Source: Flammulina velutipes (taxonomy: Eukaryota > Basidiomycota > Agaricomycetes > Agaricales > Physalacriaceae). Taken from it: a stretch of DNA of 64,000 nt. Below are positions 1-13,837 of the stretch, piece after piece. Positions within the stretch are counted from its first letter, which is position 1. The number at the start of each line of letters is the position of its first letter. The translations under genes and the position numbers were made by a program. The notes below the pieces were generated by a model that worked only from the letters and a program-made list of their open reading frames with translations, made no database searches and was not told where the DNA came from. Where the stretch lies: positions 744,001 to 808,000 of the forward strand of contig JAALGH010000011.1 of NCBI GenBank assembly GCA_011800155.1. Direction: 5' to 3'.

Positions 1-675
1 CTCGTTAATGAAGCTCAGCCTGAAACCGTATTTTTGTTTGCAAGATAGACAATTATCTGCGATGGATGAAAGGACTAGCTTTCCCGAATCGAGCGATAAC
101 ATTCGCTCGGCGAGTTGGCCACAACGAAGATGGTAGTCCAGAAACTGTTGATAGTCTTTTACGGTAAGGGTTGGATCAGAAGTGACATCCAGTGTGGTCA
201 GTTCTTGCGTCGACAAGAAGAGGAGTTGGCGTGCGAGGACAAGAATGAGGTCATGCCAATCATGGCGACGAGCCATTGCGAGAAGCTTTAATTTGACGGG
301 TCCTCTCTTGGTCAACCCGGCATGTTGAAGCTGTTCCGTTAAGGCCTTCTTACCATTTTCCATACAATACTTTTGTAGGGCATCCATGACCTCTTCCAGC
401 TCGAGTTCGTCAAAAGGGGCCCGGTTGGGATATCCATAACAAAGGTGTAAGATTGTGCGCATCGTGCCAGAGCTTTCTGGTACCCTACAGACGGGCAGAT
501 GCATGCACATTTCTTCGGGTTGGCCATCCTCCAAGAGGTTGGAAAAGAAAGGAGAGGCAGAAGTCAGGAAGGATTTCTGAACAAAGAGGCGGACATTGTC
601 AGATGTACAAATAACCAAGTCAGGAGCAAGCCAGTATGATTGAATGTCTGTGGCGAGGTTCAAGTCGATAGACAT
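1..675 (-). CDS. BTB/POZ domain protein, 3' part outside the window
   Basis: An open frame runs without a stop from ATG at 675 (minus) to the window edge, giving at least 225 codons. The N-terminus contains a BTB-like stretch, D-L-V-I-C-T-S-D-N-V-R-L-F-V-Q-K followed by F-L-T-S-A-S-P-F-F, which is the usual 'exposure on DNA/ligand side, then helix' pattern of agaricomycete BTB proteins. A second block holds the M-D-A-L-Q-K-Y helix and a region rich in L-A-R-Q-L. In this family the BTB domain mediates dimerisation and is often the only recognisable domain; many copies exist per mushroom genome and their partners are unknown. The gene is transcribed away from the next one, with about 110 bp between the two start codons. 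No intron is needed in the visible part. Family assignment is fairly sure, function is not. Confidence 0.75.
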   Translation of the reverse strand, partial: MSIDLNLATDIQSYWLAPDLVICTSDNVRLFVQKSFLTSASPFFSNLLEDGQPEEMCMHLPVCRVPESSGTMRTILHLCYGYPNRAPFDELELEEVMDALQKYCMENGKKALTEQLQHAGLTKRGPVKLKLLAMARRHDWHDLILVLARQLLFLSTQELTTLDVTSDPTLTVKDYQQFLDYHLRCGQLAERMLSLDSGKLVLSSIADNCLSCKQKYGFRLSFINE

Positions 676-784
676 GGTCGTGGTAAAAAGCTGGGCTGTT
701 CAGTATAGGGGCTCATCGGTCCGTGATCAAGGGCCCGGCATGCTTGTCTTTGCACCACCATCTTCATGAGACTCTGCTGCGTCC

Positions 785-1415
785 ATGTCGTCGACAACAG
801 CGAGCACGGTGTCTTCGCCAACGTCTGTCCCGACGCCCTCGCCGACGTCTGACTCGGGCATGACAGGCGGCAACTACTTTTTTGGGTTCTTGATAACGTT
901 CATCGCCCTTCTTTTCATGTTCGTTGCATGTGGCGTACGGACACGACGCAGGCTGCGGCATGGGCGAATCGTCGACCTCGATGCGCTTGCCGGTATGCCT
1001 GGCTTTTTTGGCTCTACGTCGACGGTGTTGGAGACTCCCGTGTTGTGGGAGCCTTGGGTGCATAAAGCGGATGAGGCGATATGGAGGGCGATACAGGTAC
1101 GTGTTCGTTATCTCTCAGCCTTTTTCCTTCATTAACGATCTGTACTTGTAGCCTCTATCAACGAACAAGCTTGCAAGAGAGAATAGCGATAAACGACCTC
1201 CACCATTACGACTCTCGCCAAATCTTAGTGCATTGAATGGTCTTTCTTTGCCTAGATGGAAGGCGCAACCAAATCCCATCACTCGCAAAGTGGAACAGTC
1301 GACTCTCCAAGTCACTGTCCTCATATCTATGCCCCGCCAACAGCTCAATAAGGACTCTAGCCCTGAATACCAAATAGGTGTTGTGCAGCTGCCTTGGCAC
1401 GAGCCCACTTCATGA
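785..1415 (+). CDS. Small single-pass membrane protein, uncharacterised
   Basis: Two exons, 785..1096 and 1152..1415, joined across a GTACGT..TTGTAG intron with the frame kept, give about 191 residues. A Ser/Thr/Pro-rich N-terminus of about 28 residues precedes one strongly hydrophobic segment (residues ~30-52, F-F-G-F-L-I-T-F-I-A-L-L-F-M-F-V-A) and then a basic stop-transfer stretch R-T-R-R-R-L-R-H-G-R. The cytoplasmic tail ends with a conserved-looking block V-L-I-S-M-P followed by an acidic/hydrophobic patch. This layout (short extracellular S/T tail, one TM, basic juxtamembrane segment) is common in small basidiomycete plasma-membrane proteins of unknown role. I do not recognise a named domain. 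It is divergent from the BTB gene, so the two may share a short bidirectional promoter. Confidence 0.7.
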
Positions 1416-1886
1416 TACCTCTATCTTATATCTTCGGTACGCTTGGGACATTTGTATTTTGTACACTACGGAAATGCATAACCTGTACTCACCCATATCC
1501 ATAAACTTGGACAGTTGTTTGTTCGCGGTACTCGCTTCTTCCATCACTCATAGCTCTGCGCTTAGGAGCATGTCTCTGTGTTCGCTCTTCAAGGCATTTC
1601 ACACATGTTCACACTCTTGATCATCGAACTTCGCTCTGACTGACTTGAAATTCACTAGAACTTTTCGAATGCCGGAAAAATGTGTATTGTGCCGAAAGTT
1701 AACGTTGATAGTGCACACATATTGAGTTCAGAGAGCTATGAGTCGGAGTAGGCCGGGAGTAGGTAATTGTATCCATCGATACATAGTGTGGCGTATGTCA
1801 TATGCTATCACAGAAAACACGGGGCCAAGACTCAGATACTCTGGACAGGTGGTTTCCTGGGCATAATACGGCCTGTGGTACTGATG
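1416..1886. other. Gene-free stretch
   Basis: About 470 bp between two converging genes. Short open frames occur but none has a recognisable domain or splice context. It probably holds the two 3' untranslated regions. Confidence 0.5.
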
Positions 1887-3334
1887 TCAGAAAATTTCTA
1901 CGAGCCACATCTTCCACCTACCATCTTCCCAAAATCGACCTGGTATGTCTTGAGCAAGTTCATCATGGGATAGTGTCGATTTCAATTTTCGAAAGCTACA
2001 CAAAGCTTGTCTTGCGGTAAGTGGTGGTCCTTTGATCATCATTTCCAATAACGGCCCAACGCCAGGAACTGTATTTTCTGCGCACTATCACATTCAAGGA
2101 GTCAGTAACAGGCTCCAGTGCATGGTCCGTCAGACTTACTCTAACGTATCGCTCTAAGAGGTTTCCGGTGAAGATAACATCAGCTCTGAATGGATTACAT
2201 GGTCCGGGATCGGGGAGGTAGCGATCCTCAAAGATGAGGTTGTCCCGCGGAGGAACACTGTCCAGATCTACATCTAACGGGAAGATAGACGAGAATCCGA
2301 AGTCAAAGAGAACGTAGTGGGAATCTGGACCACATACTCCCGTTCTGTAGTCCGACTGCTCTGCTGAGATAACATTTATTCCGATATTTTGCTCAAGGAT
2401 ATCACAATGCGCAATACGGTTTTCATGCAAGAAGTCTAGTCCCTGGAAAATGAAGTCAACTCTCTCGTCCAGATTAGATGATGAGGATATCACCTCAAGA
2501 ATCTCTTCTCCGAGATGCATCATCTCTGAAACTGTCCGAATATCGGGATTGAAAGCGGGATCCCATCTGAAGCACGAAGTGTGAACTACCGACAACTGCT
2601 AGGCAAAAGCCCTACCTAGGCATGACCACAAAACATAGTCCGTCGAATGTCACATAGTCCAATATATGGATTGTACGATTTCGAGGATCGCGTCTTGCGA
2701 CCTCCGTGTTCAAGCGATGGCAAATTTTTAATTCGTCTGACGGCGTCGGCCCAGAAACCAGCCTGGAGCAAAGGATTAGCTGAACTTCCAGCCGATACAA
2801 AAGACGCGTCACTTGATAACAACATCCCTCCCCAGACTATCACGAGCAGGCCACACCCGAAGGGACTAGAGAATGATCAGTTTTCGGTTTCGTTTAACCG
2901 CCCAAGCTGGAGGTTACCATAAAATAGAACTCCGCTTCCTCGTCGTCTGTGTATAAAGACCGGGCGTAGGGATGCTCAGAAGTCTGTGCCCGGGAGGGTC
3001 CGTGAGGGTCCGGATAGAGAGAAAAGTGGCAAATGGGATCTGCGCGATACAGAGTGTACCCTCTGGATGCGAAAAAAGGCCCGAGGAACTTCCACGCGCG
3101 GAGAATGTAGAATGCTTCCTTGCGATATAATTCCGTGTCTGCAAGGTCACTGAGCGTCCATTTTTCCAAGTCCAATGGGACAGGATAGTCGAGTTGCCAT
3201 GAGCGATAGGTCCAAAGCAGACGTTCGCGTACTTGACTGAGTTGGATAATCCTGATATTCTTAGTGGCACTGTAGATTGCTAGACCAGTCGCTATAGACA
3301 GAGCAGTCCATGTAGCCAGTTTAGCAGACATCAT
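1887..3334 (-). CDS. Protein kinase-like protein (agaricomycete FunK-like type), membrane-anchored
   Basis: Read on the minus strand from M-M-S-A-K at 3334. Exon 1 (3334..2918) has an N-terminal hydrophobic anchor (T-A-L-S-I-A-T-G-L-A-I-Y) and ends at ATG|GTAACC. A short exon then gives S-L-G-R-D-V-V-I-K, with the ATP-binding Lys of subdomain II. The next exons give the E-V-A-R-R-D-P-R-N block, V-V-M-P-R-W-D-P, then F-L-H-E-N-R-I-A-H-C-D (catalytic loop, HxD kept, Arg replaced by Cys) and F-D-F-G-F-S-S (metal-binding DFG). Joining needs introns ending ..CTCCAG near 2758, ..CTTCAG near 2570 and ..TTCCAG near 2450. Past L-L-E-R-Y-V-R a GTAAGT donor follows; the last exon ends L-S-H-D-E-L-A-Q-D-I-P-G-R-F-W, stop at 1887. 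The exon between these two is unclear, so the C-terminus may be damaged. Substrate unknown. Confidence 0.7.
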
Positions 3335-4086
3335 GAGAAGAAGAGAGTTGAACTCGTCCCTGAGTTCGGTCCGAATGCTTCCTTTCCACACACAGAGAAC
3401 AATGGATCGGAGTTGAAACTTGAGTAGATATAAAAGAGATCAGCTTGCGCTTGACAGGTATCGCTATCAACATCACCTCTCCCACTAAACAAGCTTCTCT
3501 GCCTTCATATATCGACTACCTTTCAAATTGATTTCAATGCCAGCCAAAGTAACCATATTTTCCCACGGCCAGATTAGTGGCTTCAACCCATTTCTTCTAG
3601 TTTGCCAAGAATGCAATCGTCAAGTTCTTAGTGAGCTACCAGGATCCAGCATACAATCATGCTGCTGCAGATACGGAAGCGACTGTAGTAACCTCTGGCA
3701 AATCATCGACAGCGGTACGTTCTGCATCAGCACGAAGATCTACCTGTTCTAATCCTCCTGTCTCATGCAGGGATTCAGATATCTTGTTAAGGTTGGAAAC
3801 ATGCAAATTTACGGAGTACCGGAGAACATCCTTCAACAAGTTTCACAGTGATCGAGAAATGTGGCGTCACGGTCGAAATGTGATTGGTTATATGTAAATG
3901 AAGAATTTACTCGTAGTGTACTACTTCTCAGGGTGTCCTAAAATGTAGTAGAGTATCCCAGACGATGTCTTATGCTCTTTTGAGCGCGAGGTGGGATCCT
4001 GACAGAAAGCGTTGAATAATCCGCCTCGAGGAAATCCATCACTGATAAGGTCAACTGACCCGTAAGGTAGCTCCCTCATAACTCTC
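3335..4086. other. Gene-poor stretch with a TATA box and a weak short ORF
   Basis: TATAAAAG lies near 3429-3436 on the plus strand, about 100 bp upstream of an ATG at 3537. That ORF (3537..3752, 71 codons) is Cys-rich in its second half (V-C-Q-E-C-N, S-C-C-C-R-Y-G-S-D-C). I do not recognise it and cannot tell a small gene from chance. From about 4010 onward the sequence matches the promoter of the aldo-keto reductase at 4906 (shared GATAAGGTCAACTGAC). Confidence 0.3.
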
Positions 4087-4262
4087 ATGTCCAATCCCAG
4101 TAGTATTAATAAACCCGTCGAGTATCGCGCTCTGGGAGAGTGTGGCTTGTGGGTTTTTGTGCCCATTGTGAGCGCCTCCATGATCTCAAACTATGCTTGA
4201 CAGCACTAACTCAGCTCGCAGCTTGGAGCTATGAGCTTTGGCTCCCATAAAAAACTAGTACG
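4087..4262 (+). pseudogene. Truncated duplicate of the 5' end of the aldo-keto reductase
   Basis: ATG at 4087 opens a first exon whose product reads M-S-N-P..K-P-V-E-Y-R-A-L-G-E-C-G-L-W-V, parallel to M-S-T-P..V-E-Y-R-A-L-G-K-C-G-L-R-V of the intact gene at 4906. A GTGAGC donor, a similar intron and a CTCGCAG acceptor follow, then exon 2 L-G-A-M-S-F-G-S. After the next donor (GTACGATG, the same as in the real gene) similarity fades and no exon 3 is present. The upstream 80 bp are also duplicated. So the copy holds promoter, exon 1, intron 1, exon 2 and part of intron 2 only. It has no catalytic residues, so it is a relic or at most a source of a short transcript. Confidence 0.75.
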
Positions 4263-4905
4263 ATGTATTGTCCGCCTGTCCATCTTCGTAAACCTATGAA
4301 CATCATCCTCACAGAACTTTCAGTACACAGAAAATACATATGGTCAATGGACCACCTATTACTACCCAAGCCGCTTTGTTTAGCTTTCAAATTTGAAATC
4401 GACACTATCTGAGGACGACACTTCTCAAGACCTACAAGGTCGCTTTTGAGAAGATGGTAAGTGAAGGTTGTCTTGTCAATTAACAGAATTCTTCTTGATC
4501 GTCAATGCAGGCTGTATCATTCCAAGGAACCCACCGTATAGCAGTATAGAACGCGGTATCTAAATCCTAGCCCATGTTCTCAATAATAGCATGTGATCTA
4601 CGCCACCTCTCGATGGAAGATGAAGAAGATTACTTGGACGGACAACTCGGGGGACTGTGGTCATACATGTAATCAGTGTCTCCGGTTTGCCTGCATTCTT
4701 ATCTTTCTTTATAGCCTTCATCCTTCTTCATACAGTTCCGGCCGACGAGGTTTTGCGCTCTTCGTCGCACGTCGCTCTGCCGAGCCAAAACGTACCAAAA
4801 ATAGATGAGTAATCCGCTTCGTAATAATGTTCACCGGAAAAAATCCAATCGTTGATAAGGTCAACTGACAGTTGGATAATCCTGAGATCCTTCTTCATAA
4901 CTCTC
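4263..4905. other. Spacer between the relic and the intact aldo-keto reductase
   Basis: The first part keeps weak similarity to intron 2 of the reductase. The middle has no recognisable gene. The last ~95 bp (about 4813-4905) are the reductase promoter and match the duplicated promoter near 4010. Confidence 0.4.
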
Positions 4906-6214
4906 ATGTCCACTCCCGATAGTAAACCTGTAACCGTCGAATATCGCGCTCTAGGAAAATGCGGTTTGCGAGTTTCAGTCCCAATCGTGAGTGCCTCCAT
5001 ATTAAACCATGCTTGAGAGCGCTAACTCGGTTTCGCAGCTTGGAGCTATGAGCTTCGGCTCCCCTAAATGGCTGGTACGATGCATCGTCCGTCTTTAACC
5101 GAAACATCCTCGCAAACCTATAGAAAGCCATGGGTCCTAGATGAAGAACAATCTCTCCCCATCCTCAAAGCAGCATGGGACTCTGGTATCAACACCTTCG
5201 ATACAGCCAACGTGTATTCCAACGGAGAATCTGAACTCATCGTCGGGGCCTTCATCCAAAAGGTTGTGCTCTTCCTTCTACTCTTTATATTTAACCTATC
5301 TAACATTCTTACTGCATCAAGTACAACATCCCACGCTCGGAGATCCTCGTCCTGACCAAGTGCAACGGCCTAGTCTCCCACGACGTGTCGATCCGTACAT
5401 TTATGCATCCGCAACTTCGAGATACGAGGGACTACGTTAACCAGTCTGGTCTATCCAGGACAGCAATCTTCAACGCTGTCGACGCGTCTCTCGCCCGCCT
5501 GAAGCTTTCCTACGTTGATCTCCTACAGATCCATCGCTTCGATCCCCGCACACCAGTCGAAGAAACGATGAAGGCCCTTCACGACCTCGTCCAGTCCGGA
5601 AAGGTTCGCTACATCGGGGCGAGCTCCATGCGCACATGGGAGTTCCAGTACATGAACGATGTGGCTAGTCGACACGGTTGGACGGAATTCGTTAGCATGC
5701 AGAATGAGGTTTCGCTTCTCTATCGTGAAGAGGTATGGTCGATTCGTCTTGTCTTCTATTTTGATACTGATTGGCCCATTTGTAGGAGCGTGAGATGTTG
5801 GCCTATTGTCGGTTCAAAGGCATTGGTGTCATCCCGTGGGGTCCTTTGAACGCCGGGCTCCTCACTCGCCCGGTTGAAAAGAGCAAAGATACGGAGAGGG
5901 GATCGGGAATACCCACGCCGCTTTCTGAGGCTGATAAGGCTATCATTTCCAGAGTTGAGGAGGTGGCGAAGAAGTATGGAAAGTCAATGACCCAGGTTGC
6001 TTTAGCTTGGGTTAAGGCTAAGGTGACGAGTCCTATAGTGGGAACATCTTCGTTGGAGCGTCTAGCAGAAAACGTTGACTTGGATTTGGTGCTCACGGCA
6101 GAAGACGAAAAGTATCTCGAAGAACCGTACGTGTCATTGCGAAATGTTGGACATATCAATTGTACTAACCTTTGAGATAGGTATGTCCCAAAGCCTGTTC
6201 GTGGTCACCCATAG
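4906..6214 (+). CDS. Aldo/keto reductase
   Basis: Six exons, 4906..4986, 5039..5074, 5128..5262, 5322..5732, 5786..6126 and 6181..6214, give 345 residues, the normal size for this family. All joins are GT..AG and keep frame. The (beta/alpha)8 catalytic set is present: Asp and Tyr in F-D-T-A-N-V-Y, Lys in L-T-K-C-N-G, His in L-L-Q-I-H-R-F-D-P. The NADPH-binding part shows G-V-I-P-W-G-P-L and the end V-G-T-S-S-L-E-R. The C-terminus Y-V-P-K-P-V-x-G-H-P is typical of fungal YakC-like reductases. It reduces aldehydes or ketones with NADPH in the cytosol; the natural substrate cannot be told from sequence. A duplicated fragment of its own 5' end lies 820 bp upstream. Confidence 0.92.
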
Positions 6215-6266
6215 TGTGTTCAAGTTCATAAATTGTAACGTACAACAAATGTATCTACGTAGTGTT

Positions 6267-7325
6267 CCCCGAAGGGAGCGATTATCCAAAAATTGTGTCA
6301 CAGCGGACAAAGAGTAGTCTGAATCGAGTTGCGCGCAATAAGATCTCTGGCAGAAGAATCGACGAACGAAGCTTCACGTCCAGAGGCCCCATCACGCGTA
6401 CCACAAAGTGCACTAAAGGACAGATGCACACCTCTTCGAATCCCAAGCGGCCCCATACACCTAAACGACACTTTAATGCATCACCGATCCAAGTGAATCA
6501 CCTATCTCTGGTGCCCACGTCCCGATTTTGCATTGTGAAGCGAGTGGAACGCCAACAGACGAAACCACCTACAACGAGACCAACATACATACCCGGGCAA
6601 CCCACGGCAGTATCAGGTACTCGGACAAATGTCCACTGAACTGTGCTCGAATTTAAACCTCTTTATTGAGGCCGGAGCGAGGCATTCGTTTCCGAAAGAC
6701 CTCTATTCTCGCCGATCTGAGTCCGTCGAGGTTCTTCTTCGTCTGCGCTTTCAGTACGATTCCTCGGTGTCGTTGTGTTACCGATTGTCGTATTAGGCGA
6801 TTTTCTAGAGATGATAAGTAATTAATTAATGATCGCGAGGATGAATACACACCTTTGCCTCTCTGGAAACGACCATTGAGACTCCGGATTCAAAGTGTTG
6901 TTGCATCGACGTAGATCCACGGTCGAGCCAACAGATAGTCCAACTCGATCGTGAACCGCGTCCCGCAGGAGAGGTGCGGTAGCCAGGATGAAGAGGTGTG
7001 GCTGCCCAGTCTCTTCAACGATTTTCAAAAGCGCCACGCCCAGCCCTCGTCGTACGAGTCGTCGGGCATAGCAGAACGCGGCGATGCATGTCTGATACGT
7101 CGAGATAGCTCGTTACGGCCAGACCCCGCTAGAGCCGATCTCAAGAGAGACTATAATACTCAGACCTTACCCGCTTGCGAGGGGAGACAACGAGTGTCCT
7201 GTGGGAAGCGAGCTTTGCAGTTTTTCACCCGCTGCAGATGGTGGAATGAAAGAAAAACGCGATGGACATGTTTTTAAGACTTGACCCACGCGGATGTCGC
7301 GTGTTGCGGCCATTGCCGTGCGCCA
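6267..7325 (-). repeat. Dispersed repeat, copy a (reverse), left half of a head-to-head pair
   Basis: The 3' terminus is CCCCGAAGGG followed by TCCAAAAATTG, the same terminus seen at 38620 and, in reverse, at 36293, 48981 and 8659. The 5' end, near 7325, carries the GTGGCGCAC motif shared by the other copies. Inside is the AGCGGACAAAGAGTAG block also found in copy b. No intact open frame of recognisable type is present. The copy is inverted relative to copy b and the two meet at about 7325. Confidence 0.65.
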
Positions 7326-8659
7326 CTTCAAGACGGAAATATCCGAACTCCACGCAGTATTTGAACATGTATTTCCTGCTTCTACCACCATGCAGCGGGC
7401 AGAAAACCGCAATGCTCGTACCGCACAGGACACTTGTTGTCTTTCTTTCTTCGCGAGCGGGTAAGGTCTGAGCATTCTAATCTCTTTCAACAGACTCTAG
7501 CTGGGTCTGGCAGTAACGAGCCACCTCGACGTATCAGAAATCCATCGCCACGTCCTCACACGCCCAACGACTCTCACGACGAGGGCAGGATGTGGCGCAT
7601 TGAAATTCGTCGAAGAGATCGGGCAGAACACACACTTTCTTCATGGGGTCACCACTTCAATAGCGTCCTTGCGACGTGCACTGCCGTTCTTTACCACAGT
7701 GAAGCAGCAGATGCTAAATGCCTTCCCACTCACACTTTGGAGAATACCGACCGCGTTGTCGGAGTCAACTACGTAGTTGAGGCCAACTGAGCCCCAGGCC
7801 AGTTGCGGTCGACTTTCAGAGTCGAGAGATTATATCTCTATGTGCGTGTTCATTTTTCAGGCATGTTCCTTCGCTTACGCTCCTTCTGCGACTGTAGCCA
7901 TCTGTTTCCGAATTCCGTCGCATAGTGCGTGTTTCCATTGCCTCTTTTCTTTCAACGCTTACACTTACACGTCCCTCAGTGACCCGGGTGCACCTGCCAA
8001 AGAACTGGCCCAACGCTTAGCAAAGCTCATGTCTCGAGACAAACTTGCCCCGACCACGGTCATGCCCGTGATTGTGCCTCCGTGCACCGGAATGCGTGTC
8101 CTTGTACACAGGATACTGTGCCCCCGCGCACCAGATTGTGCCTCCGTGCACCAGATTATGCCTCCGAGCATAGAGCACCGTCCTGCTCAGGATTGATGTC
8201 CATGGACATCGGATGCCCAGCATCCGCCGCCGTCAGCCAGCGAGATATGATTCGCAGGAGGGATAAATCCCTCCGAGGCGCCTAGCGCCCTCTCCGCCTC
8301 TCATCGAGAGGTCCTGGGTCTTGAACTGCCCTTGGAAGGCAGTTGCGCCCGAGTACCTTCGTCCTTGTGGCGCAAGGTGTCTCTTCACGGTGTACTGCTT
8401 TCTACAACATGCGCCATCCTGGTATTAACCGGGGTGACGCAGTGGGTGTGTGGAGGCGAGAAGTACGGGATTTTTTCATGGAGATTGTGTGTGTTTCTGT
8501 CCTTTAGTGCACTTTGCGGTTCGCGCGATACGGTGACCAGATGTGGCCAACTGCTCGTCGGTTGCCTGCTGGTGCCGTAGTTGCGCGTAACTCGATTCAG
8601 ACTACTCTTTGTCCGCTGCAGTGACGAAGCAATTTTTGGAATACTTTACTCTCTTGGGG
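7322..8659 (+). repeat. Dispersed repeat, copy b (forward), right half of a head-to-head pair
   Basis: Starts at the GTGCGCCAC centre shared with copy a. Segments 7385-7690 are an imperfect reverse complement of about 6950-7250, and 8450-8659 of about 6267-6450, so a transcript across both copies could fold into a long hairpin. Landmarks shared with other copies are the block around CGACGAGGGC (near 7577), and the terminus CAATTTTTGGA..TTGGGGAG. A short degenerate tandem repeat built on GTGCCTCCGTGCACCAGATT lies at about 8068-8170. No coding gene is recognised. Confidence 0.65.
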
Positions 8660-8931
8660 AGATTGATAATGTTATCTTATTTCATGCATGCATATCACTT
8701 GAGTAACAGAGATCAACGTTGAATATTTGAAGGTTGGGTGGCGCAATGATGGCCGGAGATGACATGCTGTTTCAAGCCTCCAATCAAGGACACGATCAAA
8801 AGCTCACAAAAAGCTCATGTGGAGAGCGCTAGCGCTATCACTGATAATTTCATGAGCTCAGACTGCGGGCACAGTGCATGTAGAACGAACATATAGAGCT
8901 TATCATCCACAAAGTTCTCAGGACATTCCTC

Positions 8932-10598
8932 ATGGTTCACACTCTCAGACTACTCTTGTCCACGATTCTCCTAGCAGCTTCAGTGGCGGGTCAGCAGGAA
9001 CCTTTTCATGCAAAAGCCGAGTCGAACAATATCTCTCCTGGTAAGTTTGTGCAAACCGAGTTAGCTCTCTTCCGACGCTTATGACAGGCTTCAGATTTTG
9101 ACATCAATGCCCTCCGGCTTGTCCAGTTCTCTCTTGATGGGGACCCCATCTGGATGACTGAGGGTACCAAGTTAGATGTAAAACGCGCCGGGCGGACTTT
9201 CTTCGACATGTACGGCGGTTCTTCCTCCCTCGGCTCCATAATCTGACGCTACACACGCTCAGTACCGACCACCCCAACCTCGGCGAAGGTCCAACAAAGC
9301 CACGCTTCATCTACCCAAAGGCACCAAACGCCACCGCCATCGTACACGAAATACTCCCTCTAACCAACAAGACAAACCTGGAAGAGACCCTAAGACATTT
9401 CAGCTCCTACAAAACGCGGTATTACAACTCCTTCACCGGCAAGGCGAGCTCGGAATGGCTTCTGGAGAAGATCCAGAATTACACGATCGAGTACGCGAAG
9501 AAGGAGGTTTTGGAGCTCATTGAGGTGAAACCTGTGCGGCATCCGTGGCTCCAGACGTCTATTGTGGGTGATTTACCAGCCCTTTGCGATCGGAGTGCTA
9601 TTCTGAATGTTGTTTTGTATACAGATCATCCGTATTGCGCCCAAGGGCTCAAAGCTGACTGACCCCACCACGGTGGTCGGGGCCCACTGCGACAGCATAA
9701 ATATCATTGACCCGTTCCTTCCTGCCCCAGGCGCTGGTGCGCTCGTTTAGACGTAGACAAAGAAGAAAACCACTGACCTGTGGCGTAGATGACGATGGCT
9801 CTGGTACGGTGACCATCCTCGAGGCCTACAGAGGTACTTGACCGAAATACTGAATACCCATCACCAAGTTAAACATCATCCTCCTTAGCCATCCTGGAAT
9901 CAGGCTACACCCCGGTATCTCCTCTCGAGTTCCACTTCTACGCAGCGGAAGAAGGCGGTCTATTGGGCTCCCAAGCCATTGTGGCGTCCTTCGGGTTGGG
10001 AGGGCGGGCGATTAAGGGTATGCAGCAATATGACATGACTGTATGTCCCCTAGTTCCTTCGTCGCTTTTTACTTTTTCTCACAGATTACCAGGCGTGGAT
10101 CAAAGCGAACACCACTGAATCTATAAACGTCATGACCACAGTAGTGGACCACGACCTGACGGAGTTTCAGAAGAGGTTGATTGAGGAATACGGTTAGTAG
10201 TTGTGTTTTGGATTCTAGGTTAGTATCTTACTGACTTGGAGATGTTTAGTTGGGCTCCCTTGGACGGAGAGTCATTATCCTGGAACCGCCGCCAGCGACC
10301 ACGGCAGCTGGACGAAGGGCGGATACCAGGCTTGTCATGTAACGGAAGCGAGATTCGAGGAGATGAATCCTAGTTCGTTGCATGTCTTCGGCCAGACACC
10401 TGCAAAGCTCACGCAAGTTCATAGACGTCCACACTCCCCACGATAGCATCGACGCGTCCGATATCGACGAATTCTCGTTCGACCATATGCTCAAGTGCGT
10501 GTTCCATCCTATAGCTCTTTGATGACCAGTCACCTCATTCTCCTTCCAGCTACGTCAAATTGGCCATCTCATTCGCGGTCGAGCTATCAAGTTACTGA
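8932..10598 (+). CDS. Secreted M28 family zinc aminopeptidase
   Basis: ATG at 8932 starts a signal peptide ([15 protein letters not shown]). The conserved exons give zinc ligands in the M28 order: G-A-H-C-D-S (His), P-G-A-D-D-D-G-S-G-T (bridging Asp), [10 protein letters not shown] (catalytic Glu and ligand Glu), and V-H-T-P-H-D (last His) near the C-terminus. The product ends S-F-A-V-E-L-S-S-Y with the stop at 10598. Introns with GT..AG ends lie near 9045, 9566, 9740, 9835, 10040, 10195 and 10500. The join around 10380, just before [10 protein letters not shown], could not be resolved: the frame shifts by one without a convincing intron, so there may be an unusual splice or a small lesion. 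Known members remove N-terminal residues such as leucine from extracellular peptides. Secretion fits a nutrient-scavenging role. Confidence 0.85.
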
Positions 10599-10723
10599 AC
10601 AGATGGCGCCAGCACTCGAACATAGGTATGTATAGACTCCTGGGGTATATAAGTAGTAACTGTGATATCCAACACCACTACGTACAAATACAACATCCAA
10701 ATCCACGAATCTAGGCTACAGTA

Positions 10724-13837
<3,114 letters not shown>

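Noticed and set aside
6262..6639. 125-codon ORF at the left end of repeat copy a
   Set aside because: Not conserved in other copies; low-complexity basic peptide.
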